Numbered from the stretch's first letter, positions 7,082 through 16,125 are shown. The stretch: 24,424 nucleotides of DNA from Chloroflexota bacterium (GCA_029265085.1 JAJUJY010000057.1:1-24424), one strand, 5' to 3'. The notes: a model not told the origin generated them from the letters alone. Made by a program: numbers and translations.

Positions 7082-9577
7082 ATGGGCTATTCTAGTAAAC
7101 ATTTTCCCCGCCTGGTGTCAATCATTATAACCATGACGGTGGCAGCCGGCATTTTATTAAGCGCCTGCAATATTGGGCTTGATTTTCTGGTAAATCCGAC
7201 TCCGATTCCACCAACTGAAACGGACCAGAATTTACCAATGGCTTTGGTGACTTTTGAAGTATACATTCCCCCTTCCTTGGTAAATAATGCCAAAATTGGT
7301 GTGGAAATTCTGGATGAAGTTACAGGGCTGGCATTAAATCCAACTCGTTATTCACTTGAAGGGAAAGCGAATAGTATTTTTACTGCTCAAATCCCATTTG
7401 TCATTGGGTCAGTTATCAAATACAGATACATCCGCCAGGGAAATCCATCTGCAATTGAATATACTTCAACAGGCAAACAGGTTCGGTATCGTCTATATTC
7501 TATTGGCGGTCCTGCTTTAATCCAAGACACCGTATCTGCCTGGAATGACGTAAAATTTGATGGCCCAATAGGCAGGATTCAAGGACGAGTTATTGATGAG
7601 GTCAATAATGCACCGCTACCGAACATTTTGGTAGCAGCTGGTGGTGCACAGACGTTTACCGCTTCTGATGGTTCCTATTTGTTAGAAGGATTAGCTCCAG
7701 GAACCCATAATTTAGTGATTTACAGCCTTGATGGCAAATATAAAACCTTTCAACAAGGCGCAACTGTGGCAGAAAACGCCACAACTCCTGCCGATATCCG
7801 AATTCCATCTACAACAAATGTTAATGTAACTTTTGTGGTAAAAACACCTCCAGGTAATATCAAAGGACTTCCGGTACGTTTTATCGGAAATATTTATTCC
7901 CTGGGAAATACATTTGCGGACCTTGATGGTGGCATGAGCGTTATTGCCTCTCGTGCTCCGTTTCTGGTTATGCAAGAAGATGGAAGCTACCGATTAACCT
8001 TAAATTTGCCATCCGGTTTGGATTTGCAATATAAATATTCATTGGGTGATGGTTTTTGGAATGCTGAACATCGCACGAATGGCGACTTTAGAGTCAGGCA
8101 GTTAATCGTACCTTCCCAAGATGCAGTAATCACAGACACGATTGATACCTGGCAATCGGGAGAGTTTGCTCCAATCACATTTGCGGTAAAGGTTCCTGCA
8201 AACACCCCAGTTGAGGATAAAATCTCAATTCAATTTAATCCGTATGGGTGGACATCCCCCATTCCGATGTGGCCGCTTGGTAACAATCAATGGCTTTATG
8301 TGTTATACAGCCCCCTGGATATGATGGGAAATGTAGGCTATCGCTATTGTAGGAATGATCAATGCGGCAGCGCTGATGATTATATTACCAAAGGGGCTAC
8401 TTCGGCTGGGTTGCCATTTGCACCAACTAAACTTCAACAAACCTTTCAAGATGATGTTCGCGAATGGGCATGGTGGAATCCAGGTCCTCAGACTCCCATT
8501 ACTGTTCCTTCTATTACAAATCGCGGAGATGCATTTATTGCTGGGATAGAATATTTAGATCAATTTAATCCAACCTGGCAAGCTTATGAAGAACTTTCCA
8601 TCAACAACTTAAAGACAATCGGTGCAAATTGGCTTGTCTTAACTCCAACCTGGACCTATACTCGATATTCTCCACCGGTTATGGAACCGGTAGCAGGATC
8701 AGATCCGTTATGGTTTGATCTAAGCCAATCCATTAACAAGGCAAAGCAGCAAGGATTAAATGTTGCTTTGTACCCTAGAATTCATACCGATATCAAGCTA
8801 ATTGACATCTGGCAAAACCCACCAGCTGATGCAAGCTGGTGGCAAAACTGGTTTGATCGGTACCGGACGATGATTCTACACCATGCGGATATGGCCAATC
8901 AAACCAACGCTGGTTTATTAATCATCGGTGGACCAGATGTTGCCCCTGCCATACCAGGGGGAAAACTCAGCGATGGTTCATCCTCTGGTGTCCCCGATTC
9001 TATTCGTGATCAATGGAATCAATTAATTAAAGATATTCGCAGCAGATATTCGGGAAAAATTGGCTGGGCGGTAAGAATCACCGAATCTGAACCTGATCTG
9101 CCTTCCTGGATTGGTGATGTTGATTTGATTTATGCGCTTGTTTCCACGAAGTTAGCAGAAAGTAATGCAGCGAATCCATCGGAAATTGAACAGAAATTTG
9201 GGGCACTATTTGATAATACAATTTACCCAATATTCGAGAAACAGGGGAAATCAATTGTTATAGCAATAAATTACCCATCGATCGATGGTGCTACATCGGG
9301 TTGTGTGCAAACAGCCAATAGCTGCCTGTCTTTCGAGTCATTAAATCAGCCGAACCCTGATAATTCAAACGTTGCAATTGATTTACAGGAACAAGCCGAT
9401 ATTTACAACGCTGCTCTCACTGCAATAAACCAGCGCATTTGGATTGCCGGGTTTGTCTCTCAAGGATATTATCCACCTACTGTACTGCAAGACAAATCTT
9501 CATCCATTCATGGGAAGCCCGCTGCGGACATCCTTTGGTATTGGTATCCGCGGCTTTTGGGAAAATCCAATCCATAA
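7082..9577 (+). CDS. Large lipoprotein: Ig-like/CBM20-like modules plus GH113-like barrel
   Basis: An 831-residue exported lipoprotein. A hydrophobic signal ends in the lipobox LLSAC with C29 as the lipidated residue, followed by a Pro/Thr linker. Three related beta-sandwich modules occur at about 55-160, 246-358 and 363-468; each ends in a D-x-V/I-x-x-W motif (DTVSAW, DTIDTW, DDVREW). A carboxypeptidase-regulatory-like domain (GRIQGRV to ADIRIP, 164-241) lies between the first two. Residues 480-825 resemble a TIM barrel of the GH113 / TM1410-like type, with HHADMANQ, GLLIIGG and the terminal SIHGKPAADILWYWY. The glutamates expected after beta-4 and in the E-x-GYP segment are not seen (IGGPDV and IAINYPS instead), so catalysis is uncertain; it may bind rather than cut polysaccharide. 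The ATG at 7082 is chosen because it starts the signal peptide; GGAGGA lies upstream. Confidence 0.75.
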   Translation: MGYSSKHFPRLVSIIITMTVAAGILLSACNIGLDFLVNPTPIPPTETDQNLPMALVTFEVYIPPSLVNNAKIGVEILDEVTGLALNPTRYSLEGKANSIFTAQIPFVIGSVIKYRYIRQGNPSAIEYTSTGKQVRYRLYSIGGPALIQDTVSAWNDVKFDGPIGRIQGRVIDEVNNAPLPNILVAAGGAQTFTASDGSYLLEGLAPGTHNLVIYSLDGKYKTFQQGATVAENATTPADIRIPSTTNVNVTFVVKTPPGNIKGLPVRFIGNIYSLGNTFADLDGGMSVIASRAPFLVMQEDGSYRLTLNLPSGLDLQYKYSLGDGFWNAEHRTNGDFRVRQLIVPSQDAVITDTIDTWQSGEFAPITFAVKVPANTPVEDKISIQFNPYGWTSPIPMWPLGNNQWLYVLYSPLDMMGNVGYRYCRNDQCGSADDYITKGATSAGLPFAPTKLQQTFQDDVREWAWWNPGPQTPITVPSITNRGDAFIAGIEYLDQFNPTWQAYEELSINNLKTIGANWLVLTPTWTYTRYSPPVMEPVAGSDPLWFDLSQSINKAKQQGLNVALYPRIHTDIKLIDIWQNPPADASWWQNWFDRYRTMILHHADMANQTNAGLLIIGGPDVAPAIPGGKLSDGSSSGVPDSIRDQWNQLIKDIRSRYSGKIGWAVRITESEPDLPSWIGDVDLIYALVSTKLAESNAANPSEIEQKFGALFDNTIYPIFEKQGKSIVIAINYPSIDGATSGCVQTANSCLSFESLNQPNPDNSNVAIDLQEQADIYNAALTAINQRIWIAGFVSQGYYPPTVLQDKSSSIHGKPAADILWYWYPRLLGKSNP

Positions 9578-9597
9578 TTATTGCGGAGGCATAAAAC

Positions 9598-11202
9598 ATG
9601 CAAAATTTGGGGTTGCCCAATGAGCACGGCCTGGAAATACACGGATTTCGGAACTTAAACAAAGTACATTGGAACTTATCCGTTCCAGCCCTGGTAGAAG
9701 AAGTTCTCTGCCGAAACGAAGGAAAACTATCCTCGGATGGTGCTGTCCTGGCCTACACAGGGAAACATACCGGTAGATCACCCAACGATAAATTTATCGT
9801 TGATTATGGTGACCTTGAGGCAAAGTCAATCTGGTGGGGTAAAGTTAACCAGCCATATCCACCAGAAAAATTTGAAAATCTTTACAACAAAATGCTCGCT
9901 TATTTTCAAGGGCGAGATGTTTTTGTTCAAGATTTACAAGCTGGGGCTGACCCTGAACATAGTGTGTCGATTAGGGTAATTACCGAAAAGGCCTGGCACA
10001 ATTTATTCGCGCGAAACTTATTTATTCGGGTACCCGCAGAAGTTGCAGCAAAGCAAATGCCGCAATTCACGGTAATTCAGAGCGAAAGTTTTGTTGCCAC
10101 ACCTGAAATTGATCAAACCAATTCCAGTACTTTTATCATTGTCAATTTAAATAAAAGGGTCATTTTGATCGGTGGTACTGGATATGCCGGAGAAATAAAG
10201 AAATCTATCTTCTCAATCATGAATTATCTCCTGCCGCGTAAAGGGATATTGTCGATGCACTGCTCGGCAAATGTTGGCAGCAAAGGAGACACAGCTCTGT
10301 TTTTCGGATTAAGTGGTACAGGAAAAACCACTCTTTCTTCTGCTTCTGACCGGAAATTAATCGGTGATGATGAACATGGTTGGAGTGATACAGGAATCTT
10401 TAATTTTGAGGGTGGCTGCTACGCAAAAACTATTCGCCTTAACCCAGAACTAGAGCCAATTATTTGGTCTGCTACACACCGTTTTGGAGCAGTCCTTGAA
10501 AATGTGTGTTACGATGAACAATCCCGCAGGATGAATTTTGATGATGAATGCATTACCGAAAATACTCGGGGTGCCTATCCTTTAGACTTTGTTCCTAATC
10601 ATGTAGTAGAAGGATTTGCCGGACAACCTGAAAACATCTTTTTCTTAACTGCTGACGCATTTGGGGTGATGCCGCCGATTGCAAAACTTACATCAGAGCA
10701 AGCAATGTATTACTTTTTATCAGGGTATACATCTAAGCTTGCCGGAACAGAATTAGGACTTGGAAAAGAACCACAAGCAACATTTTCTACCTGCTTTGGT
10801 GCGCCATTCCTCCCCCTGTATCCACGTGTTTATGCTGAATTATTAGGCAAAAAGATTGCGGAGCATAAAGTAAATGTGTGGCTGGTGAATACAGGCTGGA
10901 CAGGCGGCCCGTATGGTGTTGGCAGTCGCATAAAGCTTCCTTATACGCGTGCCATGATACAGGCGGCACTCAACCATGATCTCGATCAGGTAGAATTCCA
11001 CCAGGAAAATATATTTGGATTGTTTATTCCAAAAGAATGTCCTGGGGTTCCTTCAGAAATACTATCCCCGCAAATGTTATGGGTGGATAAAGAGGCATAT
11101 CGAATTCAGGCTTTAGCTTTGGTAGAACGCTTTGAGAAGAATTTCCAACAATTTGTCAGCAATGTGATGCCTCAAGTAGTGTTAGCCGGTCCCCACCAAT
11201 AA
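9598..11202 (+). CDS. pckA: Phosphoenolpyruvate carboxykinase (ATP)
   Basis: The 534-residue product is the ATP-type PEP carboxykinase (EC 4.1.1.49), which interconverts oxaloacetate plus ATP with PEP, CO2 and ADP in gluconeogenesis or, in some anaerobes, in the CO2-fixing direction. Diagnostic motifs are present: TGRSPNDKF (58-66, substrate arginine R60), GGTGYAGEIKKS (192-203), the P-loop GLSGTGKT (237-244), the metal and nucleotide site LIGDDEHGW (254-262), and ENTRGAYPLDFVPN near residue 320. Length is normal and nothing key is missing. GGAGG (9585-9589) precedes the ATG. It begins 20 bases after the lipoprotein gene and is closed by a terminator at 11224-11250. Confidence 0.97.
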   Translation: MQNLGLPNEHGLEIHGFRNLNKVHWNLSVPALVEEVLCRNEGKLSSDGAVLAYTGKHTGRSPNDKFIVDYGDLEAKSIWWGKVNQPYPPEKFENLYNKMLAYFQGRDVFVQDLQAGADPEHSVSIRVITEKAWHNLFARNLFIRVPAEVAAKQMPQFTVIQSESFVATPEIDQTNSSTFIIVNLNKRVILIGGTGYAGEIKKSIFSIMNYLLPRKGILSMHCSANVGSKGDTALFFGLSGTGKTTLSSASDRKLIGDDEHGWSDTGIFNFEGGCYAKTIRLNPELEPIIWSATHRFGAVLENVCYDEQSRRMNFDDECITENTRGAYPLDFVPNHVVEGFAGQPENIFFLTADAFGVMPPIAKLTSEQAMYYFLSGYTSKLAGTELGLGKEPQATFSTCFGAPFLPLYPRVYAELLGKKIAEHKVNVWLVNTGWTGGPYGVGSRIKLPYTRAMIQAALNHDLDQVEFHQENIFGLFIPKECPGVPSEILSPQMLWVDKEAYRIQALALVERFEKNFQQFVSNVMPQVVLAGPHQ

Positions 11203-11223
11203 AATTAGGCTATATTCAAAAGC

Positions 11224-11250
11224 AAAGCGGCTCAAAACGAGCCGCTTTTT
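11224..11250 (+). terminator. Intrinsic terminator after pckA
   Basis: A perfect 10-bp stem (AAAGCGGCTC, 11224-11233, with GAGCCGCTTT, 11239-11248) has a 5-nt loop AAAAC and runs into a T tract. The convergent prepilin peptidase gene ends at 11255, and the A-rich left flank (CAAAAGCAAA) gives a U-rich tail on the minus strand, so it may act in both directions. Confidence 0.88.
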
Positions 11251-11254
11251 GTAT

Positions 11255-12010
11255 TTAAGCCATGTAAATTAATATTACAGCAGCAATAATTAAAAATGGG
11301 GCGTATGGAATGGCAGTAAACGGTTTGTATTTTTTTGTTATTACCATGTACAGGATATACAATCCGCTAAGTAAACCTCCAAGAAGAACTGAAACAAAAA
11401 TCATAACCCCGATTCTTGGCCACCCTAAAATTATGCCTAATACGCCGCACAGATTAACATCACCAAAACCTAAAGCTACTTCATCAATTGGTTCTCCGCG
11501 GCGTTTTGCCATAAATTTTCCAAATAAGTCGCCTAATAAATAGAGGGCAAACATAATTCCGAACCCAGCCACGCCTCCAATAACAATATTAAAAGGCTTG
11601 TCATTTAGCAATAATCCAAGGGGTATGGCAAGGATTGCACCCGTAATGGACACCTCATGTAGGATCACCCGGTGTTCAAAGTCGATGAGAAAAACAACTG
11701 CAAAGAACACAAAATAAGGCAGAGCGATCCAAAAACCAATTCGATCGGGTGGAAAGAACCATACAACAATCGTTAGAACGACCGCTAGAAATTGAACCAC
11801 CCAGGCCCTGATTTCACGTGGTTTGTTACAAATTCTGCAAGGTTGTAGAAATACATAATGAATTACAGAACTTTTTGTTTCGCAACTTTTACAAATAGGT
11901 GGTGAAAATTTTCTTGTGTAGGGCAGTACATCGGCAAGATAATTAATTAAGCTTCCAATTGTCCACCCTAAAATGCCCATTGCTAAAAGAGTTATGAAAT
12001 TAAGTAACAT
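11255..12010 (-). CDS. Type IV prepilin peptidase (A24 family)
   Basis: A 251-residue polytopic membrane aspartic protease that cleaves the leader of type IV prepilins and related pseudopilins at the inner face of the membrane and often N-methylates them. The two catalytic aspartates are D110 (LIDFEH) and D184 (GFGDVNL; the common form is GDxK, here with N in place of K). The N-terminal cytoplasmic loop retains two CxxC pairs, C40/C43 and C58/C61, as in PilD-type enzymes. About seven or eight hydrophobic segments are visible. No pilin, pilus ATPase or secretin gene is nearby, so it is an orphan gene whose substrates lie elsewhere. An AAGGGA ribosome binding site precedes the ATG. Confidence 0.88.
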   Translation of the reverse strand: MLLNFITLLAMGILGWTIGSLINYLADVLPYTRKFSPPICKSCETKSSVIHYVFLQPCRICNKPREIRAWVVQFLAVVLTIVVWFFPPDRIGFWIALPYFVFFAVVFLIDFEHRVILHEVSITGAILAIPLGLLLNDKPFNIVIGGVAGFGIMFALYLLGDLFGKFMAKRRGEPIDEVALGFGDVNLCGVLGIILGWPRIGVMIFVSVLLGGLLSGLYILYMVITKKYKPFTAIPYAPFLIIAAVILIYMA

Positions 12011-12011
12011 A

Positions 12012-12027
12012 CCAGATCCCTTTCTGG
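12012..12027 (-). promoter_or_regulatory. Small hairpin presenting the prepilin peptidase ribosome binding site
   Basis: On the minus strand CCAGA and TCTGG form a 5-bp stem whose 6-nt loop is AAGGGA, the Shine-Dalgarno of the prepilin peptidase gene; the ATG follows directly. The stem is short, so its regulatory value is doubtful. Confidence 0.3.
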
Positions 12028-12064
12028 TTGTACAAGATGGTTTTATTTTATCAGAGAAATGCAG

Positions 12065-12110
12065 TAGAAAAAATTGCCGGACTTGTAATTTTTTTCAAGT
12101 CCGGCAATTT
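12065..12110 (-). terminator. Intrinsic terminator after the MFS gene
   Basis: A perfect 15-bp stem (12071-12085 with 12096-12110, AAATTGCCGGACTTG and its complement) surrounds a 10-nt loop. On the minus strand it lies right after the MFS stop codon and ends in a run of six U. The plus strand has no gene running into it. Confidence 0.9.
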
Positions 12111-12113
12111 GAA

Positions 12114-13412
12114 TTAATCAGTTGATTGGGCTGCTAATTCTATTTGAGCTCGTTCATGCAATTGATTGCGGAGATCTTTTAAATCTTTGGGTATTAGATA
12201 TATTGCTCCTAAAAAGAATAAAAAGCACAGAGCCCAGGCGCCAACACAAATCCATAAAATTGCGCTTTTTAAATTAAAATTGACAGCAATTAAACCAGCT
12301 AATGCAGGTGCCAGAGCTGAACCACCCTGTTCAATTAAATTTTGAATAGAATTTGCTGTACTTCGCACTTCAGGAAGCGTAATATCATAAACTGTTGACA
12401 GCACATTTGGTGCAGCAAATGGGATGAACACGGCGGTAATACTCATCATAATCATAAACTGGAGTTTATTTTCGATGGGCACATTTAAAGATGCCCATAA
12501 AAGCAAAGCACCAGCAATGACACCAATCGCGCTTACAATCAAACGTCCTCTTTGGAAGCGCTTGAAGAAATAATCACCTAATGCACCACCGATCGGGTAT
12601 CCCGCGGCAAGCGCCAGAACAGAAACTACCATGGTAATTAATACATCGTTCGATGCGTAACCTCGTTCAGTTTCCAGATAGCGGAAGAACCAGAACGTGA
12701 TCACCTGCCAGGGGAAAACCCCAAAGAAACCTTGTAAAAGTAAAAGCAGCAGGCTTTTTTTCTTAAAAAGAGCCAAAGCTGTTTTCCATTCAAATCGGTA
12801 TTTATTCGTTTGGGTGATATTCTCCAGCTCCGGCTCTACGCCACCTCGCTCAGGTTCTTTGATGCCGAAAAATATCACAATTGACAAAATAATTCCGAGA
12901 GAACCTGTTATGTAAAAAATCCCCTGCCAGTGAATGGTTTTGACCAAGGTAAGAGCAAGTACCATACCAATCATATAGCCTAAAGGACTTGCAATTTGAA
13001 GGAGTCCGTATACTTTTCCACGGATTTTAGGTGGAAAATAATCTGACATTAAACTATATAACCCGGGGTAACTGGCGTCATCTATACCGGTTGATGCTCT
13101 TGATATCATAAATGTCGAAAATGTTTTGGCAACTGCACTGAACCAAGTTGTAGCTCCCCATATAAATGAGGCTAAGGCTAATAATTTCGCCCTGCCAAAA
13201 CGGTCAAAAAGGTATCCCCATAGCGGATAGAAAATTGCCCCAACCAGGATCGCTCCTGAAAAAACAAAACCCATTTGGGCTTCATCAATTTTGAAATATT
13301 CCATGATAGGTGTGGTCAAGGGGCCAATAAGCAATTTATCAGCTTGATGAAGAAGCATAAAAACAAAAAATACCCCAAAGACAAACCATCGATATTTCCC
13401 GCTTTGTTTCAT
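12114..13412 (-). CDS. Major facilitator superfamily transporter
   Basis: A 432-residue MFS permease with about twelve hydrophobic segments. The family motif A loop is GYLFDRFGRAKLLALA (near residues 66-81), and the segment between the two six-helix halves is charged (KEPERGG onward, about 188-210). HQADKLLIGPL in the first helix resembles the H/D-R-x-x-L type seen in Spinster-like and organic-anion MFS members, but no substrate can be assigned. It has its own strong terminator and stands apart from the prepilin peptidase gene. A weak AAGGAGC lies just before the ATG on the minus strand. The divergent spacer 13413-13558 separates it from mrfA. Confidence 0.88.
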   Translation of the reverse strand: MKQSGKYRWFVFGVFFVFMLLHQADKLLIGPLTTPIMEYFKIDEAQMGFVFSGAILVGAIFYPLWGYLFDRFGRAKLLALASFIWGATTWFSAVAKTFSTFMISRASTGIDDASYPGLYSLMSDYFPPKIRGKVYGLLQIASPLGYMIGMVLALTLVKTIHWQGIFYITGSLGIILSIVIFFGIKEPERGGVEPELENITQTNKYRFEWKTALALFKKKSLLLLLLQGFFGVFPWQVITFWFFRYLETERGYASNDVLITMVVSVLALAAGYPIGGALGDYFFKRFQRGRLIVSAIGVIAGALLLWASLNVPIENKLQFMIMMSITAVFIPFAAPNVLSTVYDITLPEVRSTANSIQNLIEQGGSALAPALAGLIAVNFNLKSAILWICVGAWALCFLFFLGAIYLIPKDLKDLRNQLHERAQIELAAQSTD

Positions 13413-13512
13413 AAAAGCTCCTTAGTCGGATATAAAAAAATTTACTCTAGTATATCTATAAAATTACTTTGCACAACCTGAAAATCATCCTAATTTATTA
13501 TTAATTTTGCCT

Positions 13513-13540
13513 TGTGATAATTTAACAATTGCGGTAATAA
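13513..13540 (+). promoter_or_regulatory. Candidate promoter of the mrfAB operon
   Basis: TTGTGA (13513-13518) and TAATAA (13535-13540) are separated by 16 bases and lie just upstream of mrfA. AGAAGGA (13545-13551) is the ribosome binding site. No LexA-type operator was recognised in the 146-base spacer 13413-13558. Confidence 0.35.
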
Positions 13541-13558
13541 TAGAAGAAGGAATGTTCT

Positions 13559-16117
13559 ATGATCAATTCTTCTAAAACAAATGTAGAAAAAATTCTAAAT
13601 CAATGGCAAGATGATTCGACCATATCACCTTGTATTATCGCCCGTAACTACACACCTGCAATTGCTGCAACAATAGCACCACTTCCAGATGATTTGCATC
13701 CCGAGTTAAAGCAAGCATTAGAAACTGCTGGAGTAAAAAATCTTTATAAACATCAACGAGAATCCTATGATGCGGTGAAGGTTGGCGCAAATATCGTTGT
13801 CACTACCAGCACAGCAAGTGGAAAATCATTATGCTATCAATTGCCGATACTCGATTCGCTGCTTAAACAAACACGTGCAACTGCATTGTTTCTATTCCCA
13901 ACCAAAGCACTGACATACGATCAGCTTGAAAAGCTTAAGAACATCATTCGGACATTAGCTGAAATTTCACCAGAGCAAAATCTCAATGCATCGAATATTG
14001 CTGTTTATGATGGGGATACTCCGCAAGCGGATCGGAGCGGTATTCGTAAAAATGCCAGAATCTTATTATCGAATCCCGATATGATTCACACAGGCATATT
14101 GCCACATCATACACTTTGGGCAGATTTTTTTGAAAATCTTAAATACATAGTGATTGATGAACTCCATATCTATCGTGGTGTATTTGGCTCACACATTGCT
14201 AATTTATTAAGAAGGCTGCAGCGGATAGCAAATTTCTATGGAAGCTTTCCTCAATTTATCCTCACTTCTGCGACAATTTCTAACCCTCATGAATTTGCTG
14301 AAAAATTAATTGAAGCTCCCATACAATTAATTGACCAAGATGGTGCACCAAAAGGACCCCGCAATTTTTTATTATACAATCCGCCGATTGTGAACAAAGA
14401 ACTCGGTGTACGGCGTAGCGCGATGTCAGAAAGCATTCGTCTCGTAAATGATCTTCTTGCATATCATTTACAAACCATTTTTTTTGCACAGACTCGTCGA
14501 GCTACAGAATTAGCTTTACGTTTCTTGAAACAGGCGAATCCTTTTGAGAAAAAGGGATTAGCAGCTTACCGAAGCGGTTATTTGCCGAAGGAACGTAGGC
14601 AAATCGAAGAGGGATTACGTGATGGAAAAATTCGCGCAGTTGTTGCAACCAATGCCCTCGAGCTAGGTGTAGATATTGGTGGAATGGAAGCTGTGGTGAT
14701 TAAGGGTTATCCTGGTACAATTGCGGCAACACGGCAACAATCCGGCCGAGCAGGCCGTCACACCGATCCATCTCTTTCTATTTTGGTAGCATCCTCAGAT
14801 CCCCTGGATCAATACCTTGTAAAACATCCAGAATATCTTTTAGGAAAATCTCCTGAAAAAGCGTTAATAAATCCTGACAATCCAGTTATTTTGCTACAGC
14901 ATTTACGGTGTGCAGCTTTTGAATTGCCATTTCTAAAAAATGAGCGATTTGGAACTTTGCCGGCAAAATATTTGGATGAATTTCTTACCGTCCTTGAAAA
15001 TTTTGGGGATATAAGATTGTCGGGTAATAAATATTTTTGGTTATCCGATAATTACCCTGCCCAACAAGTCTCCTTAAGATCAGGATCGCTTGATCAGATC
15101 AGATTACAAATTTTAGAAAACGGGAAGCATATAACCATCGGTGAGGTTGATGGTGAATCCGCAAATTGGATGGTGCATCCGGATGCCGTTTATCTTCACC
15201 AGTCCCAATCCTATATAGTAAAATCTCTGGATTTTGAAAATAAGATTGCTCAATTGGAACCTGGTGAAGTTGAATATTATACCGAAGCGCAGCAAAGTAT
15301 TGAAATCGAAAAAATTAGTTTGCTTAAACAAAAGCATGTTAAAGCAGGTATATGCCATTATGGTGAGCTTTTGGTGACCTCACAAGTAAAGGGATATCGA
15401 AAAATTCGCTGGGAAACGAATGAAACACTTGAAGGAAATGAATTAACCCTTCCTGCAACCCATTTACGCACAATGGGATATTGGTTATCAATTAGCGAGC
15501 ACGCAGTTCAAATATTGCAAGACCACCATTTATGGTCCGCTTCTCCGAATGATTATGGCCCCCAATGGGATAAGCTTAGAAGAGTTGTTCGCCATCGCGA
15601 TCAATACACATGCCAATTGTGCGGAGTTTTAGAGAATGGAAAGCCTCATCATGTCCATCATAAAATCCCATTCAGGCAATTTGCTTCAACTGAAGCAGCC
15701 AATCAACTCGACAATCTAATTACATTATGTGCTTCATGTCATCGCAAGGTAGAAACAGCAGTTCGACTTAGAAGCGGTCTGGCAGGTTTGAAATATGTTC
15801 TAAACCACTTGTCCCCTTTGTTTATTATGTGCGATATCAATGATCTAGGGGCATCTGCAGATCCCCAATCAAGTCTTGCTGATGGAGAACCTTGTGTGAT
15901 TATTTTTGATCAGGTACCAGCAGGAATTGGATTAAGCGAAGAAATTTATGCAATGCATGATGAATTAATGATCCATGCTTATGAATTGGTCTCTAAATGT
16001 GATTGTGATGAGGGATGCCCTTCATGTGTTGGTGTTGGTGGAGAAAATGGCATGAGCGGTAAACGTGAAACCCTGGCAATCTTGGCAATCTTAAACGGAA
16101 ATTCCCTTCAGGTATAA
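13559..16117 (+). CDS. mrfA: MrfA-type DEAD/DEAH helicase with an inserted HNH nuclease domain
   Basis: An 852-residue superfamily 2 helicase of the MrfA (YprA) type; in Bacillus MrfA works with the exonuclease MrfB to excise mitomycin C lesions. Helicase motifs: TASGKS (85-90), DELH (200-203), SAT (237-239) and QQSGRAGR (393-400). The C-terminal region ends in the four-cysteine cluster C814-D-C816-x3-C820-P-S-C823, as in MrfA. Between them, at about 665-735, sits an HNH domain: C685-x2-C688, HHVHH (697-701), N719 and C724-x2-C727-H. The sequence before it (ATHLRTMGYWLSI) and after it (GLAGLKYVL) joins as in ordinary MrfA, and the protein is about 100 residues longer than the Bacillus one (749), so the HNH is an insertion. 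All HNH metal and zinc residues are present. Followed 8 bases later by mrfB. Confidence 0.9.
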   Translation: MINSSKTNVEKILNQWQDDSTISPCIIARNYTPAIAATIAPLPDDLHPELKQALETAGVKNLYKHQRESYDAVKVGANIVVTTSTASGKSLCYQLPILDSLLKQTRATALFLFPTKALTYDQLEKLKNIIRTLAEISPEQNLNASNIAVYDGDTPQADRSGIRKNARILLSNPDMIHTGILPHHTLWADFFENLKYIVIDELHIYRGVFGSHIANLLRRLQRIANFYGSFPQFILTSATISNPHEFAEKLIEAPIQLIDQDGAPKGPRNFLLYNPPIVNKELGVRRSAMSESIRLVNDLLAYHLQTIFFAQTRRATELALRFLKQANPFEKKGLAAYRSGYLPKERRQIEEGLRDGKIRAVVATNALELGVDIGGMEAVVIKGYPGTIAATRQQSGRAGRHTDPSLSILVASSDPLDQYLVKHPEYLLGKSPEKALINPDNPVILLQHLRCAAFELPFLKNERFGTLPAKYLDEFLTVLENFGDIRLSGNKYFWLSDNYPAQQVSLRSGSLDQIRLQILENGKHITIGEVDGESANWMVHPDAVYLHQSQSYIVKSLDFENKIAQLEPGEVEYYTEAQQSIEIEKISLLKQKHVKAGICHYGELLVTSQVKGYRKIRWETNETLEGNELTLPATHLRTMGYWLSISEHAVQILQDHHLWSASPNDYGPQWDKLRRVVRHRDQYTCQLCGVLENGKPHHVHHKIPFRQFASTEAANQLDNLITLCASCHRKVETAVRLRSGLAGLKYVLNHLSPLFIMCDINDLGASADPQSSLADGEPCVIIFDQVPAGIGLSEEIYAMHDELMIHAYELVSKCDCDEGCPSCVGVGGENGMSGKRETLAILAILNGNSLQV

Positions 16118-16118
16118 T
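16091..16118 (+). promoter_or_regulatory. Possible internal promoter for a leaderless mrfB transcript
   Basis: TTAAAC (16091-16096) and a perfect TATAAT (16113-16118) are 16 bases apart. The -10 overlaps the mrfA stop codon (16115-16117) and lies 7 bases before the mrfB ATG, so initiation at the usual distance would fall at or next to the A of the start codon. No Shine-Dalgarno is seen before mrfB. Confidence 0.4.
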
Positions 16119-16125
16119 TACCCAT

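Noticed and set aside
15550..15800. HNH segment as a homing endonuclease or intein in mrfA
   Set aside because: There are no intein splice-junction residues (no Cys/Ser start with a His-Asn end), it is short, and it lies within the frame as a domain insertion.
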